64,000 bases of DNA, from the NCBI GenBank assembly GCA_964036275.1, contig OZ038434.1:1200560-1264559 (forward strand), written 5' to 3'. Within the stretch, counting starts at the first letter, position 1. The number at the start of each line of letters is the position of its first letter. The notes beneath the pieces are model-generated. The model ran no database searches, was not told the DNA's origin, and saw only the letters and a list, made by a program, of their open reading frames with translations. Below, in pieces: positions 26,235 to 39,800 of this stretch. This DNA is from Litoditis marina. Its lineage: Eukaryota > Nematoda > Chromadorea > Rhabditida > Rhabditidae. A program made the position numbers and the translations under genes.

Positions 26235-27112
26235 ATGAATGAGTTATTTGTGCTGTGTATTCTCTTTCTTCACTGGACATGTTTTCTCATTTCATTGGCC
26301 AATTGTACGCGTAATCCAGCACGGAACAGAAAGGATATAGTTAGCCAAGTAGAAGATCAGTCTACGATCAAAATACTGATTCAGGTGAAACTGGCTTCTT
26401 TCTTCATTTTCAATGTACAGGAATTGCTCCGTAAACCATTATGACCGACCGAAAACCACATAGTTAATTTCGAATATTTTGAAAATTCTACCATTCAAGC
26501 TAGTTTGTTCAAAGTATTGTCGTTTTTTTATTTCCAGTTTATTGCGAGTCACATCAGACTTGTGATAAGATCACAATATTTGTTATCAATATGAGGTATA
26601 TTTTCAGAAACGTCAGTTTGAAAGTGATTTGTTCAACGGTCCGAGTAAGTGAATTTTGTTGAATTTTATATATGAATTCGATAGACAACGTGGAACCAAA
26701 CTATTTAGATCAATCCTTGTTTTGAAAAATTGTTTAATGTTGTAACGGAGGTAATAGAAATCAGAATTATCGGAGGTAGAACTTGACGTGAACACGAAGT
26801 GCTCTGTTTTTCCAAATTGCTCTTTTCTTGTAACGTCCCAGAAAATTTAACCTTGCCAGGATTACATACACCTTGTTTGAGCTCTAGCTGGATCAAAATC
26901 TATGAAATACGAAACTCTATCCATGTTCACTTGAGAATAGACTACACACTACAAACATTACAGTTCACTACCCGAAATACTTGCGAAGGGAGAGGCGCAA
27001 CGAGGAAACAGTAAAGGAGACGAAGTGCCGGTTCATCAAGACGGCGGCAGCAGTCGGTCAGAAAATGTCCGCTCGGAAAAATTCCGGACGAAAATACAAA
27101 AGAATCGGCTAA
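26235..27112 (+). CDS. Small basic secreted protein of unknown function, 3 exons
   Basis: Exons 26235-26384, 26608-26644 and 26964-27112 join in phase (0, then 1) to 336 nt, giving 111 residues plus TAA. The first ~23 residues are a clear signal peptide (MNELFVLCILFLHWTCFLIS). The mature part has two cysteines (ANCTR near residue 24; TKCRF in exon 3), a dibasic KR at the start of exon 2 (KRQFESDLFNGP), and a strongly basic C-terminus (SARKNSGRKYKRIG). Acceptors are strong (ATTTTCAG; ACATTACAG), and AATAAA occurs ~50 bases after the stop. Known neuropeptide repeats or a known cysteine framework are not visible. It could be a secreted peptide precursor or a cationic effector; I do not recognise it. 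Confidence 0.62.
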
Positions 27113-28154
27113 CCAATCAAGGAATTATAAATTGTCATAACTATCAACAAAGTTCTCTACGGCAATAAAACTATTATAACTTTTTTGTTTCCTATAAATA
27201 GTTTGAAATTAATGACAACCTATTCAAAAATTGTTTTGAGAAACACTTCGAAATGTCAGTGCATTTAACCGTTTTCACAAAATGATGAGTAATAGAAAAC
27301 AATTTTTAATACAACTTTTATACATCAATAACTTTCATTTTGTTTTAGAGAGTTCGTACATGGGTACATGCTCAAGCAAAATTGCAGTAGGAAAATTATT
27401 TGTTGTATAATCAGGCGTGAAAAGAGTGTAATAGGTTCATTTCGTTATGTGGTACTCAAATCTCTGATTTACGCCACATAACTTATAGAGCACACGTAAT
27501 CACAATCGGCCAAAAAGCTAGAGAATGTGATTCGTACTCAACTATCAATTAGGTTCTTTGCTTCTTTCATTAGACCACGTCGTTATTTCTGTTATTTCAT
27601 TTGGTTTTGAATTTACATAAATATTTTCAAGATTATCGGGTAGGCGGAGAAAATCTTGATTGACTGTGCTCCTCTCTGTCAGGTTCTAACTAATTCCCCT
27701 TTCAATCAAAACTTGAAGATGTGTTAGAATTCTCAAAAAACCATATTTCGAACTACTTCTGTCGATTTGTACTTGATTGCATGTTCATTTGCTTGTCTAG
27801 CTACCTTATCAGCTAATTCTACATGGTGACTATGTGCTTATCTACTCTTTTGGGGAATTACACGACACAAATTATAATCTTCTTCTTTTCCTACCATAGA
27901 AGTACTAGTCAACTTCCAAATATTCCCATAGTTCACTATTCTATTTGTTGTTTATGGTTTTCAGCCTTGAATAGGTATTTGAATCACTCTAATCTCAATT
28001 TTAAATTATGTATCTTGTTCTATAAAACTATAGAAAAATCTCTTTGTTCTGTATCTGAAAGATTCTAATTTTCTTTACCATGACTTCAAACTATTTTTTG
28101 TATCATTCTTCACACTTGGAAGCCGTCAAAACACCCCCTCCATTGTAGGTTCTC
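27113..28154. other. Intergenic stretch
   Basis: AT-rich. A polyadenylation signal (AATAAA, ~27165) for the small secreted gene lies at its left. No exon, repeat pair or RNA gene is recognised in the rest. Confidence 0.5.
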
Positions 28155-30611
28155 ATGCGCGGGTTACTGTACCTGTCAGTTGTTCTGTGCAGTGTGTTGG
28201 CTGCTCGCCATCCAGCCCTGCCCTCCACTATATTCGGGAGACCTTACGGAGGATTTCTTAAGTGAGCAGTAGAAAGAATAAAATATCGATTGAAATCAAA
28301 CTACAATCACAAAACAGAATGGAGAAATGGAATATTTCCTTTAGTAGTTGCTGTAGCCGTATACAGGGAACTTATGGCCTGTTGGAGCTTTTATATACCA
28401 GCACACCATTTCTGTTCTCCCGCGTGAGGTGGTTTTGTACTGTGAATACGGTCTCTGAAGCAACCCTATAAACAATCGTTGATTGCCTGGAGACATTTGT
28501 TACTTCAACAAATATACAAAATTGGACACCTTCAATATTTATTTTTCTATATAGTGGCTGGTATTCCAGTCAGAACCCCCTACAAATTTTCATATCAAAA
28601 AATTGATAATGTAACTTTGAAAAAAAATTGACTTCTTTGTTCGCTTCCAGTCAGAAGTTCCACGAAAATGTAGAATCTGATGTGGCCACACCACCGGGTT
28701 TGGTCCGGGCGAATATCACACAGAAAATTGACAACTTTGACCCCAACAACACCGCCACCTATCAACAGGTTAGTTATTTATCAATATTCATGACACTTGA
28801 AAAAGTTAGGTTCAGCTATTACTAAATACGGAACACTTGGAAAAGTTAGGTTTAGCTATCCTAGTTTCTCTTCCTAAAGTAAATTCATCATTAAACTTTG
28901 GAGTGTTTTTCCTGAAGTGATCCTTTCGTTACAATCGAAATAAATCGATTTCGCGAAATTCTATACAAGGAGTGTTTCGATATTACACCAAAACTCTCTT
29001 AGATCAGACTGATTTTATGTTTACAATTGGAATTCAAAAAGCCAAAGATAATATTTTATAACTACTCTGTTATTGCAGAGATACTGGTACAACCCTACAT
29101 TCACGCAGAACAAGAGCATCGTTTTTCTTCTCATTCAAGGTGAGTAAATTAAAAAAATCTAACTACGCCACAATTGATTCATGGCGTTTTTCAAATGTTT
29201 TATGATGAACCTCCACAGTTTTAATGATAAATGGTCGGACAGACATCACGTAAAACGTGAATTGGTAGTTGATGGTAGATACCCATTTGCTAATGATATC
29301 GATTTATTTAGGTGAATCGATCGCCACCGATGACTGGGTGTCGGATCCCCGCAGAACGTATCAGGAGCTGGCCAAGAGCTATGGGGCAGACATATTTCAA
29401 TTGGAGCACAGATGCTTCGGATACAGCAGGCCTTATGCGTTGGTTTCACTTACAATCGTGTTAGAAATATAACTTTTGAATTCTAATCAGAAGCGGTAAA
29501 ATTCGTAGTATAGGAACAGACCAAATCTTTGTTGTAGTTTGATCTCTATACACTCTATAACGTACAAGTACACTCTACAATTGACCTCGGTACACTTTAT
29601 AACTACGGAAAAGCACATGATTAACTTACATTCACTGCAAGATGAGGTAACATAGACCATATGGACTTGCATTGAAAATAGCTGACCCTACACATCTGAC
29701 CCATTTCCAGCAACATGGCTTTCGCCAATCTGACGACTTGCGGCATCGACCAAGCCCTCGCCGACATCCACAACTTCATTCAGCAGATGAACAAACAATA
29801 CAACTTTGTCAACCCCAGATGGGTGACTTTCGGAGGATCTTATCCTGGTAAGATGTACTTTCATTTGACCTGAACCTATTGTATGAATAGTATGAGTGAA
29901 CACCGCGGTTATATGGTGTTAAAATTCGCCAAATGTAAGGTGCGCCAAATACCTGATATCATAACAAATTGATGTTATCTGTGAACAACCTAATCGAAAA
30001 CCCAATAAACGTTCGGCTACGTATTTTCCAACTGTTTCTGTTTGAACATGGTGTAGCCGAGCCCAACCTGGGTCGGGCTCTGACCGGATAGTCAAGCCTT
30101 AAAGGTATTCTATTTGTGACGCTTTTCTACGGCGTCCGAACCTCCCCTTTTCCAGTTTGAACTTGTTCAAAACCTGTGTGATTCAAAGTGAATACCACGA
30201 TGAAATATTCACATCGAAAAAAGGGAAAAAGAAAAAAAGGCCCTAGCAAACTTAATTCTCGTTATTATAATTTCTCTTCAACTCTACTCACAGGAGCATT
30301 ATCCGCTCTGTTCCGTATGAAGTACCCACAGGATACCGTCGGGGCTGTGGCTAGCAGTGCACCCATGCTCTGGACTCTCGATGCCTTCCGTGAGTTGGTA
30401 ATAGGCGTAATAGGTTGAGAACGTGCTCAATCAGTGGACTGCTCGGTATAGATAGAGAAAGAGAGAGATAGAAGGAGAAAAATGGGAGAGAGAGCGCGCG
30501 CGCGGTGGAAAGAGAGATAGACCGTACACGGGGAATTGTTACCAAACACATAGAGTGAGATCGAACTCAATCAGGTATTCGTTTGGTAAAGAGAGAGAGA
30601 GAGAGAGGAAC

Positions 30612-30645
<34 letters not shown>

Positions 30646-33600
30646 GAAGCGAAATAGAGATTAGACCGTACACGGAGAATTGTAACCAAACACATTTAGT
30701 GATGATACTTGATCTTTTTCTTGAGTTTACAGGCTTGCTGAAAATACAAATTCAAACGCTTCAAACCATCATAACACTGTTTCAGAATACGCCCAAGTAG
30801 TGAACAACGTCTTCTACGACACCGACCCTATGTGCGCGAAGGCTGTGGGAGACGCCTTCTATAAGATGCAACAACTCAGTCTAACCATCGCGGGAAGAAA
30901 CACCCTGAACAACGTTTTCAGGTGAGTCCGTTGAAAAGAAACTGAGATCGAAAGAAAGAGTTGAGTAAAACGTTGAGAACATCAGCATTTGTGCAATATA
31001 GTAAGTTCCGGATTTCTAATGTTTATCTTATTTTAACTAATATTGGAGATGCCTTTCGATTCAGAATAGTTCAAAACAGAAAAGGTTTCCGAATGTTTTC
31101 GAATATTTGTGGTAGCCGACGTGTTGTTGGCTAACACTCATTCTTCGTGCATAACGTGTTGTTGTTCTCTGATCATAGTTCTCTTTGTGATAAAGTAGTG
31201 GAAGTGTAAAGAATGTAGTATGTAGAACCACATAAAAAGTTGAGATGTACTTGGAAAATATTATTTCCAGTTTGGTGCCACCCTTCGATAACAACACAGT
31301 TCAGTTGGACATTGACAATTTCTTCGCCAACATCTACGGATTTTACCAGACCATCACCCAATATACTTATGACGGAAGGGTGAGTCGGAAAACTTATTAT
31401 ATTTAACCCCAATTTGAAAATCAAAGTCAAATTTTGTTTGCTAGATATATTACAATTCATTAGTATAACTCTAGAACTGCAAGAAACAGTAGGTCACAGT
31501 CTCCCAACGACGTTCGGCCCGAGATTAAAAGTAAAGTTATAACACTCAGAGCTGAATAGAACTTAATGTGGAGCTTTTGGGAAGTGATACGAAGACAACA
31601 ATATTCTGGAAACTTTCTCCGGCTTCACCTTTCTTTAATCGATTTGAATATGATTCGGTTGAAAATTTGAGAACTTGAAATTCAGAACATTGTGTCTCAA
31701 TTTCAGAGCAACTCTACTCGAAGTGGATTCGGAGTTCGGAACATGTGTGGAATCATGACAGACAACACCACAGATGTCGTCACCAGAGTCAACAACGTCA
31801 TCAATTGGGTTAGTTTCGAACCATCTCGGAACAGAGACTGTTGGGAAAATCCCGTCTTCCATGAAGAAAAACATATACTGAACAATCGATATGGATCAAC
31901 GTAGTATCTCCACCCCATAGCGAAATATTACAACTCAAAGTCTGATTATGAGGGAGATGCGGATTGGAATAACAGTGTCGGGACCATTCTGAATTCTGAA
32001 ACGGCCTTGTTTTAACGTATACATTATATTACAATACAATACAAACTTCCTTCGTTTTTCCGTATCACATGGTGTTGTGTGATTGTGTTATTGAAAATAT
32101 GAAGGTGAATGACGAGAGATTAAAAAAGAAAAAAAACCACAAATGATGAGTTTTCAGTACAAGCAGTGGAATGATGATTCCTCTACCACTCTGCCCAACT
32201 CGTATTCGGACATGATGACTGTTCTCAGCAATGTCACCTATGATGACGAACACCAGTACCTGGACAACGGTGAGAGTCGAGCATAACCACACCCTCTCTC
32301 CACCTTCTCTCCTTTCACCCAATTGAAGTGCCACATCTCGCTGCTATGGTGAAGAGTCACATTCGAACTGAACCTATATTTTGAGCTGGGCTTGATATTT
32401 TCCTCATTAGCGACGTTTTTCCCATACATCGGCCAATAGGAGTTTTTACATTCTACCTCATTTACACGAAGCCACTTTAGTACACTCTATATTTCCATAT
32501 CACACTCTTCAAATTGAGGTGAATACTACAACTAACCGGGTTACTAACTAACCTGATCGTGCGGTTAGCTATCCACCTTGGATGACTAACCGGGGCCCTT
32601 TATAAATTAACCAAATTATAACTTTTTTGGTTAGCTAACCGTGCGAGTGGTTACTAACCTCAACATTCGTTACTAACCGACTGACCGGAAAATTGGTTAC
32701 TAACAATACTAACCGACTAACCATGAAGGTGGTTAGTAACCTTAAAAGAGGTTGGTAACCAAAATAGGACTACATCGCGGAACTGATTGCGTCTGCTGCG
32801 TATACGTCACTAATCCAGTACAAACAAGCTGTGCGCATATTCCATCCGCAGATCACGATAACAGTACCGTAATGTGTATCCTAAAATTCATTGTCTCATT
32901 TCAACCGCCGCGAGTTTTTCAACCAGGTTAGCTAATAGGTTACCTATACGGAAGATCTAACACTAACCAGGTAACCAATCTGGTTATCTTGGTTATATGG
33001 TTAGCGTGAGGCTTAGGCTTAGCCTAAGGAATGGTTAGCTATCATGTTATCAGGGTTAAAGTGGTTATCTGGTTAGCACCCGATCTTCGAGTTAAATAAT
33101 TTGTTAATCTAAGTTAGTGATTTGAGCAACCTAGTTTTAGTAACCGTTTTTTGGTTAACTTGATGAATCCAGTGCGGTTACTTATCCGGTTACTATAAAG
33201 CTAACCAAAAAACAGTTAACGAAATCGCGCGCAGCGCGAAGCGCTGTGCGAGATTTGTCTTTGGTCCGGCTAATGCGCGCTTTCATTTTTTTAGTTCACT
33301 CTCAAAAAGGTCCAATTGTGCAAATCAAAACTTTTTGTGATTTGCTGATTTTCTATGGCACATTTACAAGCTATATTCAAAATGTGAACGAAATTGATTA
33401 AGTTTGAGCCGAGTTATGACGTTATGCGCTTCATGCAGACCGCCAACTTCCGCCGTGTATCTGTCTGTCTGTCTGTCTGTGTTGGTGCGCACTCCTGGGA
33501 AATTTTTATGTGTGAACCGATTTGACTGAAAATTTGGGACACGATAGATATCCCACTCAAACCTTGGGGGCGCAAACTTTTTTTCGAAAAAAATAATTTT

Positions 33601-36600
33601 TCATTAAGTTATAGGTCTTTGAAAATGTCTCTGCGTCTCTTCATTTCGTGCACTCTCTCGCCCTCTCTGTCGCGGTAAATCAAATTGCGTTATAACTCAG
33701 CTCAGTCCTAACCAATTCAAGTAAAATTTGGAGTATGATACCACGACATGAACTGACATTGATTCAGATGTAAGTCTTCTACTGATGACGTCATCGAGGA
33801 TTCTGGAGCTCGGATGACGTCATAATCGAAAAGTGCAAAGTTGATGTCACATATATTTTCAAATGATGTTTATATCTTAGGAAGGGTCAATTAACGGTGA
33901 AACTCAATCTAAGAGTGACGTATTCTGGGATTCTGGAGACCAGATGACGTCATGTTTGAAAAGTGCAAAGTTGACGTCACATATTATTTCAAATGCTGAA
34001 AATATCTCAAAAATGGTATATTAACGATGAAACTTTATCTAAATATGACTTATTCTGGAATTCAGAAGACCAGATGACGTCAACTTTTGAAAAAATTGAC
34101 GTGAAATATGTTTTCGAATGCTGAAAGTTTCTTAAAAATGGTCAATTCACGATGAAACTTCATTCAAACATGACGTATTCTGGGAATCTAAAGGGCAGAT
34201 AAAGTAAGTTTCCAGAACTGCAATGTTGACGTCATATTTTTTCGAATGATGGTAATACTTGACAAGTCATTCATTAAGAAAACAATTTTATCTGCACCGT
34301 ACAGATCAAACCACATACCTACGGCATGTGTACAAAAAGAGAAAAATTCATGAAAAAGTGGGGGCCCAACGACTGTGAGATTTGTCTTCTGCTGTGCGCC
34401 GCTTAGACAGCTACTCTCAAATGGAGCAGCTACTGCTACAAAAACCGGAAAATACTTATATACTCAAGTATAACTGTTCATTACGAACATACAAAAGTCG
34501 TAAAATATTTTTTCAAACCTGTAAACTATAATATACAAATCACAGATGTTAACTCAACGTAGTCAACTATAGAGATTCTGGTTTTGTACACAATGATTTG
34601 CAGTTTTGGTCCTTACTTGTTACTCTAGGTGCTATAACACTTGGCATATTATTCAACAGTTGTTCTCTCCTTTACAGCTGTGACTTGTAGATTCTAGTTT
34701 ACAGGTTTGAAAAAATATTTTACGACTTTTGTATGTTCGTAATGAACAGTTATACTTGAGTATATAAGTATTTTCCGGTTTTTGTAGCAGTAGCTGCTCC
34801 ATTTGAGAGTAGCTGTCTAAGCGGCGCACAGCAGAAGACAAATCTCACAGTCGTTGGGCCCCCACTTTTTCATGAATTCAGGTTAGGTTAGCTAGTAACC
34901 GGGTTAGTTGTGGAATTGGCCTCAAATTGAATCACTGGATCAATACACGAATCATACACATTATTGTTTTAGAGTGATCAATATTATAAATACAGTAATA
35001 GATATTGGTTAGAATTGTGTTTACGGAAAAAAAATAAGTGTTTTTCAGCCGGTGCTCGCGGTTGGATGTGGCTGTGCTGCAACCAGTTGGGAGTTCTACA
35101 GACCACCGATCAGGGCAGGAATATATTCCAGCAGACCGTGTCGCTCAAGTAAGAACATCTGCACCTCACTTCGTTTATCATCGCAAAGTTTCATTTCAAA
35201 TTTTTTCACCACAGAAATAATGTAGTTTTAGTTTGATCTCATAGCGTTTCTTAAAAGTTTTGGAGAAAGTGCGCTGTCATTGATGGAACTGCTCAGATAT
35301 GGTTACGTCATATACAAAGAAGGTTCAACTCTCATACTTTCAATTTTATCAGCTTTTATTTTTACACTTTTCTGTTGACGTTTGACGTGCAACATTTTTA
35401 TGGGTATTACAAAATATGGATTTAACAAACATCTATTCGCAGTTACTACGTGGATATGTGTACGCAAATGTTCGACCCAAGTGTCGACATCAAATACGTT
35501 TCACAGAGAAATCACGCACTGCTGAGAGAGTACGGCGGTATTGACGGGTACAAGGTGGGTTGAAAACATGCTTCTTTTCCTCTTCTTAATGAGATTTAAT
35601 AACAACCGTTCTTGTGAACAATAACAATTTTTCTCGAATCATCGTTATGCAAACGTTGACTGACTTTGCCAGTTTCCGAATATTATTTACTGAAAATGAG
35701 CAAATGAATGTGCATGTGAAATTTGTGAAACATTAAGAAATAAGCACTCTTTTACATGTTCGCAAAAAGTTGAAACGCGTGAAACATTTCAGAATCCAGA
35801 AGAATGGAAAATTGCAGTACAAGCGGGCTTCAGTTTTCGTGAATGTGAAATTTTTATGGATTCAGTTTTCGTGAATGTGAAATTTTTATGTTGTTCTACA
35901 GGCAACGAACGTGGTGCTCCCCAACGGCAGTTATGACCCGTGGCACGCCCTGGGAGTCTACAAAAACGACACAGCCAACCACATGACCTCCATTCTCATT
36001 CCCAGTCAGTCACAGTACATACATACGGTTTGACCTACAGATTCCTCATCAAACTCAAGAACAGTTTGATGTTCTGCTTCGTTTCACACTACCTAGATAA
36101 TGCAAAAAACCACCTTATTCGGAGCAACGACTTCTAGAAAATATGTCCTAATTTGATTTGTAGTTCGATCTTCAAATACAGCATAGTTTTTCTCAAAGTT
36201 TGCAGTTATGGATGAATTATTATAGTGACAGGTTGCTAAAGCAGTTTAAAACCTGTTTCGTGAACTGAAAAAGTAGTTTCTAGTTTTTCTACTTTTGCAG
36301 AGGCCGCTCACTGTTCCGACATGTACATGAAGTACCCGGGTGAGCCCGCCGGTCTGGACAATGCACGTGCTCTCATCAACCAAGAGGTCGCATACTTTAT
36401 CGGAGGTGCGGTTCTCTCGAAAATGGTGTTTTTAAAGTAATTGTGTTGTCGATTGGCGAAACATGTCGACACTATGTTTCCGAAACTAGAAAACTAAACT
36501 TTCAACCCACCGCTTAATGTTTTGTTCGGCAAAACGATTGCGACTTTCGCAGTGGAACAGTTTGAGTTCACTAGTTTACATTTTCGTAGAGAATCGCGAC

Positions 36601-36658
36601 GATGGTTCTCTACAATATATCTTTTTCAGAGACCCCAGTGCCGATTCCGTACCAGTGA
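28155..36658 (+). CDS. Secreted serine carboxypeptidase, family S28 (K12H4.7/PRSS16-like), 15 exons
   Basis: Exons: 28155-28261, 28651-28768, 29079-29139, 29312-29438, 29711-29847, 30294-30389, 30786-30921, 31271-31379, 31707-31808, 32158-32269, 35049-35148, 35443-35554, 35902-36004, 36301-36405, 36630-36658; 1,554 nt in constant phase, 517 residues. It starts with a signal peptide (MRGLLYLSVVLCSVLAARH). Family landmarks: RYWYNPTF near the N-terminus, FQLEHRCFGYSRP, the nucleophile motif GGSYPG (Ser, exon 5), AVASSAPM, GWMWLCCNQLG, the catalytic Asp in NGSYDPWHALG (exon 13) and the catalytic His in AAHCSDMY (exon 14). S28 enzymes cleave after proline or release C-terminal residues in lysosomes or outside the cell. 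Length is usual for the family. The last exon rests on a strong acceptor (CTTTTTCAG); without it exon 14 reads on to a TAA at about 36438-36440. AATAAA lies at 36686. Confidence 0.95.
30452..30655 (+). repeat. (AG)n-rich microsatellite, two blocks
   Basis: Imperfect GAGAGA tracts at ~30452-30520 (with a GCGCGCGCG run) and 30588-30650 flank two similar segments containing ACCGTACACGG and TTGT(T/A)ACCAAACACAT, so the block looks tandemly duplicated. It lies in peptidase intron 6. Confidence 0.85.
32535..33215. repeat. Degenerate GGTTAGTAACC satellite-like block
   Basis: About 680 bp packed with GGTTA(C/G) and its complement (TAACC), often as short palindromes such as GGTTACTAAC or GGTTAGCTAACC. 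Similar GGTTACC-rich sequence occurs near 39290-39440. It lies in peptidase intron 10, before the foldback element. Confidence 0.7.
33225..34876 (+). mobile_element. Foldback element F1, copy 1
   Basis: Begins with a GC hairpin (33225-33250; GCGCAGCGCGAAGCGCTGTG), followed by GATTTGTCTTTGGTCCGGCT, a (TGTC)n tract near 33465, and four or so diverged ~115-bp tandem units (33770-34230), each with CAGATGACGTCA or TTGACGTCA. It ends in a ~180-bp near-perfect inverted repeat (34347-34527 against 34695-34876). The same layout occurs at 48496-50790. No protein-coding frame is seen, so it is non-autonomous. Confidence 0.85.
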
Positions 36659-36895
36659 GAGCTACCAGACAGATTGTGATACAGAAATAAATTATAGAAC
36701 TGTTTTGAAATTTTGTCAGTATCCGGGAAGAACTGCTTGAGGCGATATACTCAAATAAAAACTTGGAAAAATAGAGCTGACATCCAAAATATAATAGAAA
36801 AAGAAAGATTGAGATGAAGAGAGAGAAGATGGAGAAATATAATGTAAATTAATACTATACACAATACATATGTGTATCAATGCGCAAAGAATAGT
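36659..36895. other. Convergent 3' ends of the peptidase and K4 genes
   Basis: Carries AATAAA for the plus-strand peptidase gene (36686; a second at ~36754). For the minus-strand gene the AATAAA overlaps its own stop codon (36895-36900). No gene is seen between them. Confidence 0.55.
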
Positions 36896-39800
36896 TTATT
36901 CTGCTATATGGGCATTATGACATTGAATACTAGATGAGATGATTGCCCCATACGTCGAGCCAGCCTGGAAAAAGAAAAAGAAATCTCAAAGAAACCGTTT
37001 CTCATTTATATTCACTCTTCATAACTTTGTCTCGATATAGATTGAAAAGCCAATTAGAAGTATATAACTTTTATTAATGCACATTGTTCCGTTTTCTCAT
37101 TAGAACGGATAACATAAATGACACCTGAAAGTTCCCGAGTTACGTACGACAATGCGAAACAGTTGGTAAAACAGAGATGTTTTTCAACTTTTTGATTTCC
37201 ACAATTGCATGAAGTATTCGAAAAACAATCTTACAGAAAACTAGGCAACCAGGCTTCACAGTGAAAACGTCTCACATGAATGATTTTTATGTTGGCCGTA
37301 GACTTTCTTCTACTTTTCATTTGATTTGTCAGTCTCGCACTGAAATGACAATGATGCTTGAACTACTTTAAAAAACCACTGAGGAAAAGATTAAACAAGT
37401 GCAGGACAGTGAATATGTACATGAAACCTAGAAAAGGGAACTCAGAACGAAATTTGCAGTGGGTGCTAAATTTATCAATTTCCATTTCTCACCGGAATCG
37501 AACCTGTGAGCAAACGATTGGCAACATGCCGCTAATCACTGTGCTATTAGAGTAAACAACGCCACAACGGTCATGATTTGGAATCGAAGACCTGTGTGAA
37601 ATGAGATATACAGTACTCTCCCGCAATTTCGCTGGCGTCAACTATAGCGTTGTAGTCTACCATTCTCGGTGCAACTCACAAACATTCGCGCTCATATTCA
37701 GCGATTAGCAAGCCACAAAAGCGAGACAGCATGCAGGTCAATACGGCTGCGGTCTGCGTCTGTCTGACCTGGGCATTCTATTGACTACACACCTACGAAA
37801 TCCAAAATTACTCTGGAAAGCTGGGAAATCCCATATAAAATTTTAGTATGGTTACAATCTATTGAACAACCTACCCCGTCCTTTTACCTGAGTTTCCGGA
37901 TAAGAGGGCACAGATCAGAGAAACATAGAAGATCGGTTTTGTAGCTTGCTAATCTCCAAAGACCCCGATAATATTTTTGAGTTTTGTGTTCCATCATTAT
38001 CGATTGATTGAAGGACTCACCCCGTCCTTCCATCTGAGTTTCCTGTTCCGTTCCACTATGACAGCCGGACTAGGCGGACAATTGATATCCTCGAATACGG
38101 TGGCACACGGACTCTTCTCTTCCTGCAATATGTGGCAGAATCGTCATTGTAGCTTGATCTCAATACAATTCAAGTTAAGAAATTCGAAAAGCAACGATAT
38201 CAAACAACACAATGGTATGAGAGAACATGCATAGTATAGGATTGCTTTGATGAGAATGAAACCTGTACCAGGTACGTATTTGTGTACTCGACGTACAGTA
38301 CACTAACCATGTGTAGAACAGTAAACGTGAAATTTACTGACAATTATGCACTTCATCGTTTTAAATTCTCAATAATGATTTTCTGTGGGTTTCACGCGGA
38401 TTTTGTCAAATAGTTGGCATCAAACATTCGTGTTCTACATCACTTCTACAACAGAAGAACTTAAGGATTGGAATACTGTTATACGAGTGCTATGCGCTAG
38501 AGGAGAAGAACGAAATAGGATCGGAAGTTGGGTTCCATGGTTGAAACCCTACCCCTGAAAAAAGATTTGAACTTCTGTACGAAAGTTATCTTTTTGAAAT
38601 GAAGACCGAATAAACTAACAACTTCCACTGCTTCCTCGTCGAACGTAGTATCGGTTAGAGCGGTACTTTGTGCCATGGATTGGTCAGCCGACTTCTAGAA
38701 GAAAAAATGTGTGGTCTCTTTTTTTAGTTGTCTTTTATGTTTTTCTTCCGTTTCACTAAAGCGAAAAGTCACGAAGAGATGAATGCTATAACTATGGCAA
38801 ACTCATTGTATCGTATGCAAACATGTACTCCCTGTCAAATCTTAACTATGAGAGAGAGAGGGAGAGAGAGAGAGAGAGAAAGAAAGCGAGAGAGAGAGAG
38901 AGAGAGAGAGGAAGAGAGGCTGTTAAACAGAGAGATAATCAAGAGTTCACGAGAGTATGATTCTCCCCATACCTTGGATTTAGAGGATTTTGAGTGACTG
39001 TTCTTCTTAGATATTCCGAACAATCTTTGCATGAGTGTTTTTTCTTCCCTACAAGTTTTTTCTTCTTCGTCTCTAGTCCGTTCTCCATTTTTTCGTCCTC
39101 CTCTTTTCTGAAAATGAAACATTACCCCTTACAATAGGTTTATAAAAACAATTGAAAACAATTGATTGATAAAAACGAGTCATTTCAAAGTTCTGTGAGC
39201 ATCAAATTAGAAACAAGCATATTTTAGATAGAAAACATGTTGCGTTCTGACAGTTGGAATATTGCTGGGCCAATTATATATGTAACTCCGCTTTTTGGTC
39301 ACCTATTTTCAGGTTGCCTCACAGGTGTCCTAAACAATTTGGTTACCGACAAACAAACGGTAAAAACCACATGTTGTGTTAGAAGAAAGGTAACCGGTTT
39401 TCCATTTAAGGTTACCAACCGGTTACCTACTGAGACCCTGAAAAAAGGCCTACCAAAAAACGCCACAGGTTACATATAGAACATACCGTTTCGCTGAAGA
39501 ACACCAAGTTACCATAACTAGTCAGATACTTAATACCATAATTGACTCATAACTCAGGACTATAGGTGACCTTTTCTGCCTTCTTTTTCGTCTCCCTGCC
39601 GGAGCCCTCGTCCTGAGTGACTTCCAGGTCTCCGGTTACTCTCTGAAAATTTGGTCTGGATTAAATATAGGACAGAAGAATGAACCAAGCTGTCAACTAC
39701 CGGAATTTTTAGTTATCTTTCCATTTTTTTTCATTCATCCCACGAACCACTACTCAGATCATCGTATCGTCAAAATAAGAAAAAAAATATAGGAAACATA

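Noticed and set aside
36406..36440. Peptidase ending by read-through of exon 14 to TAA
   Set aside because: Possible, but the strong CTTTTTCAG acceptor at 36629, the correct phase and AATAAA 28 bases after the resulting stop favour the spliced last exon.
37487..37555. Functional tRNA gene
   Set aside because: A- and B-boxes are present, but the acceptor stem does not pair and similar sequences recur at 52.7, 54.3 and perhaps 22.1 kb. SINE-like repeat preferred.
38728..38997. Arg/Glu-rich 89-codon frame
   Set aside because: It is a translation of the (AG)n microsatellite.
39053..39107. Extra K4 exon (Lys/Glu-rich)
   Set aside because: Splice sites and composition look right, but its entry phase does not match the neighbouring phase-0 exons. 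Mentioned under K4, not included.
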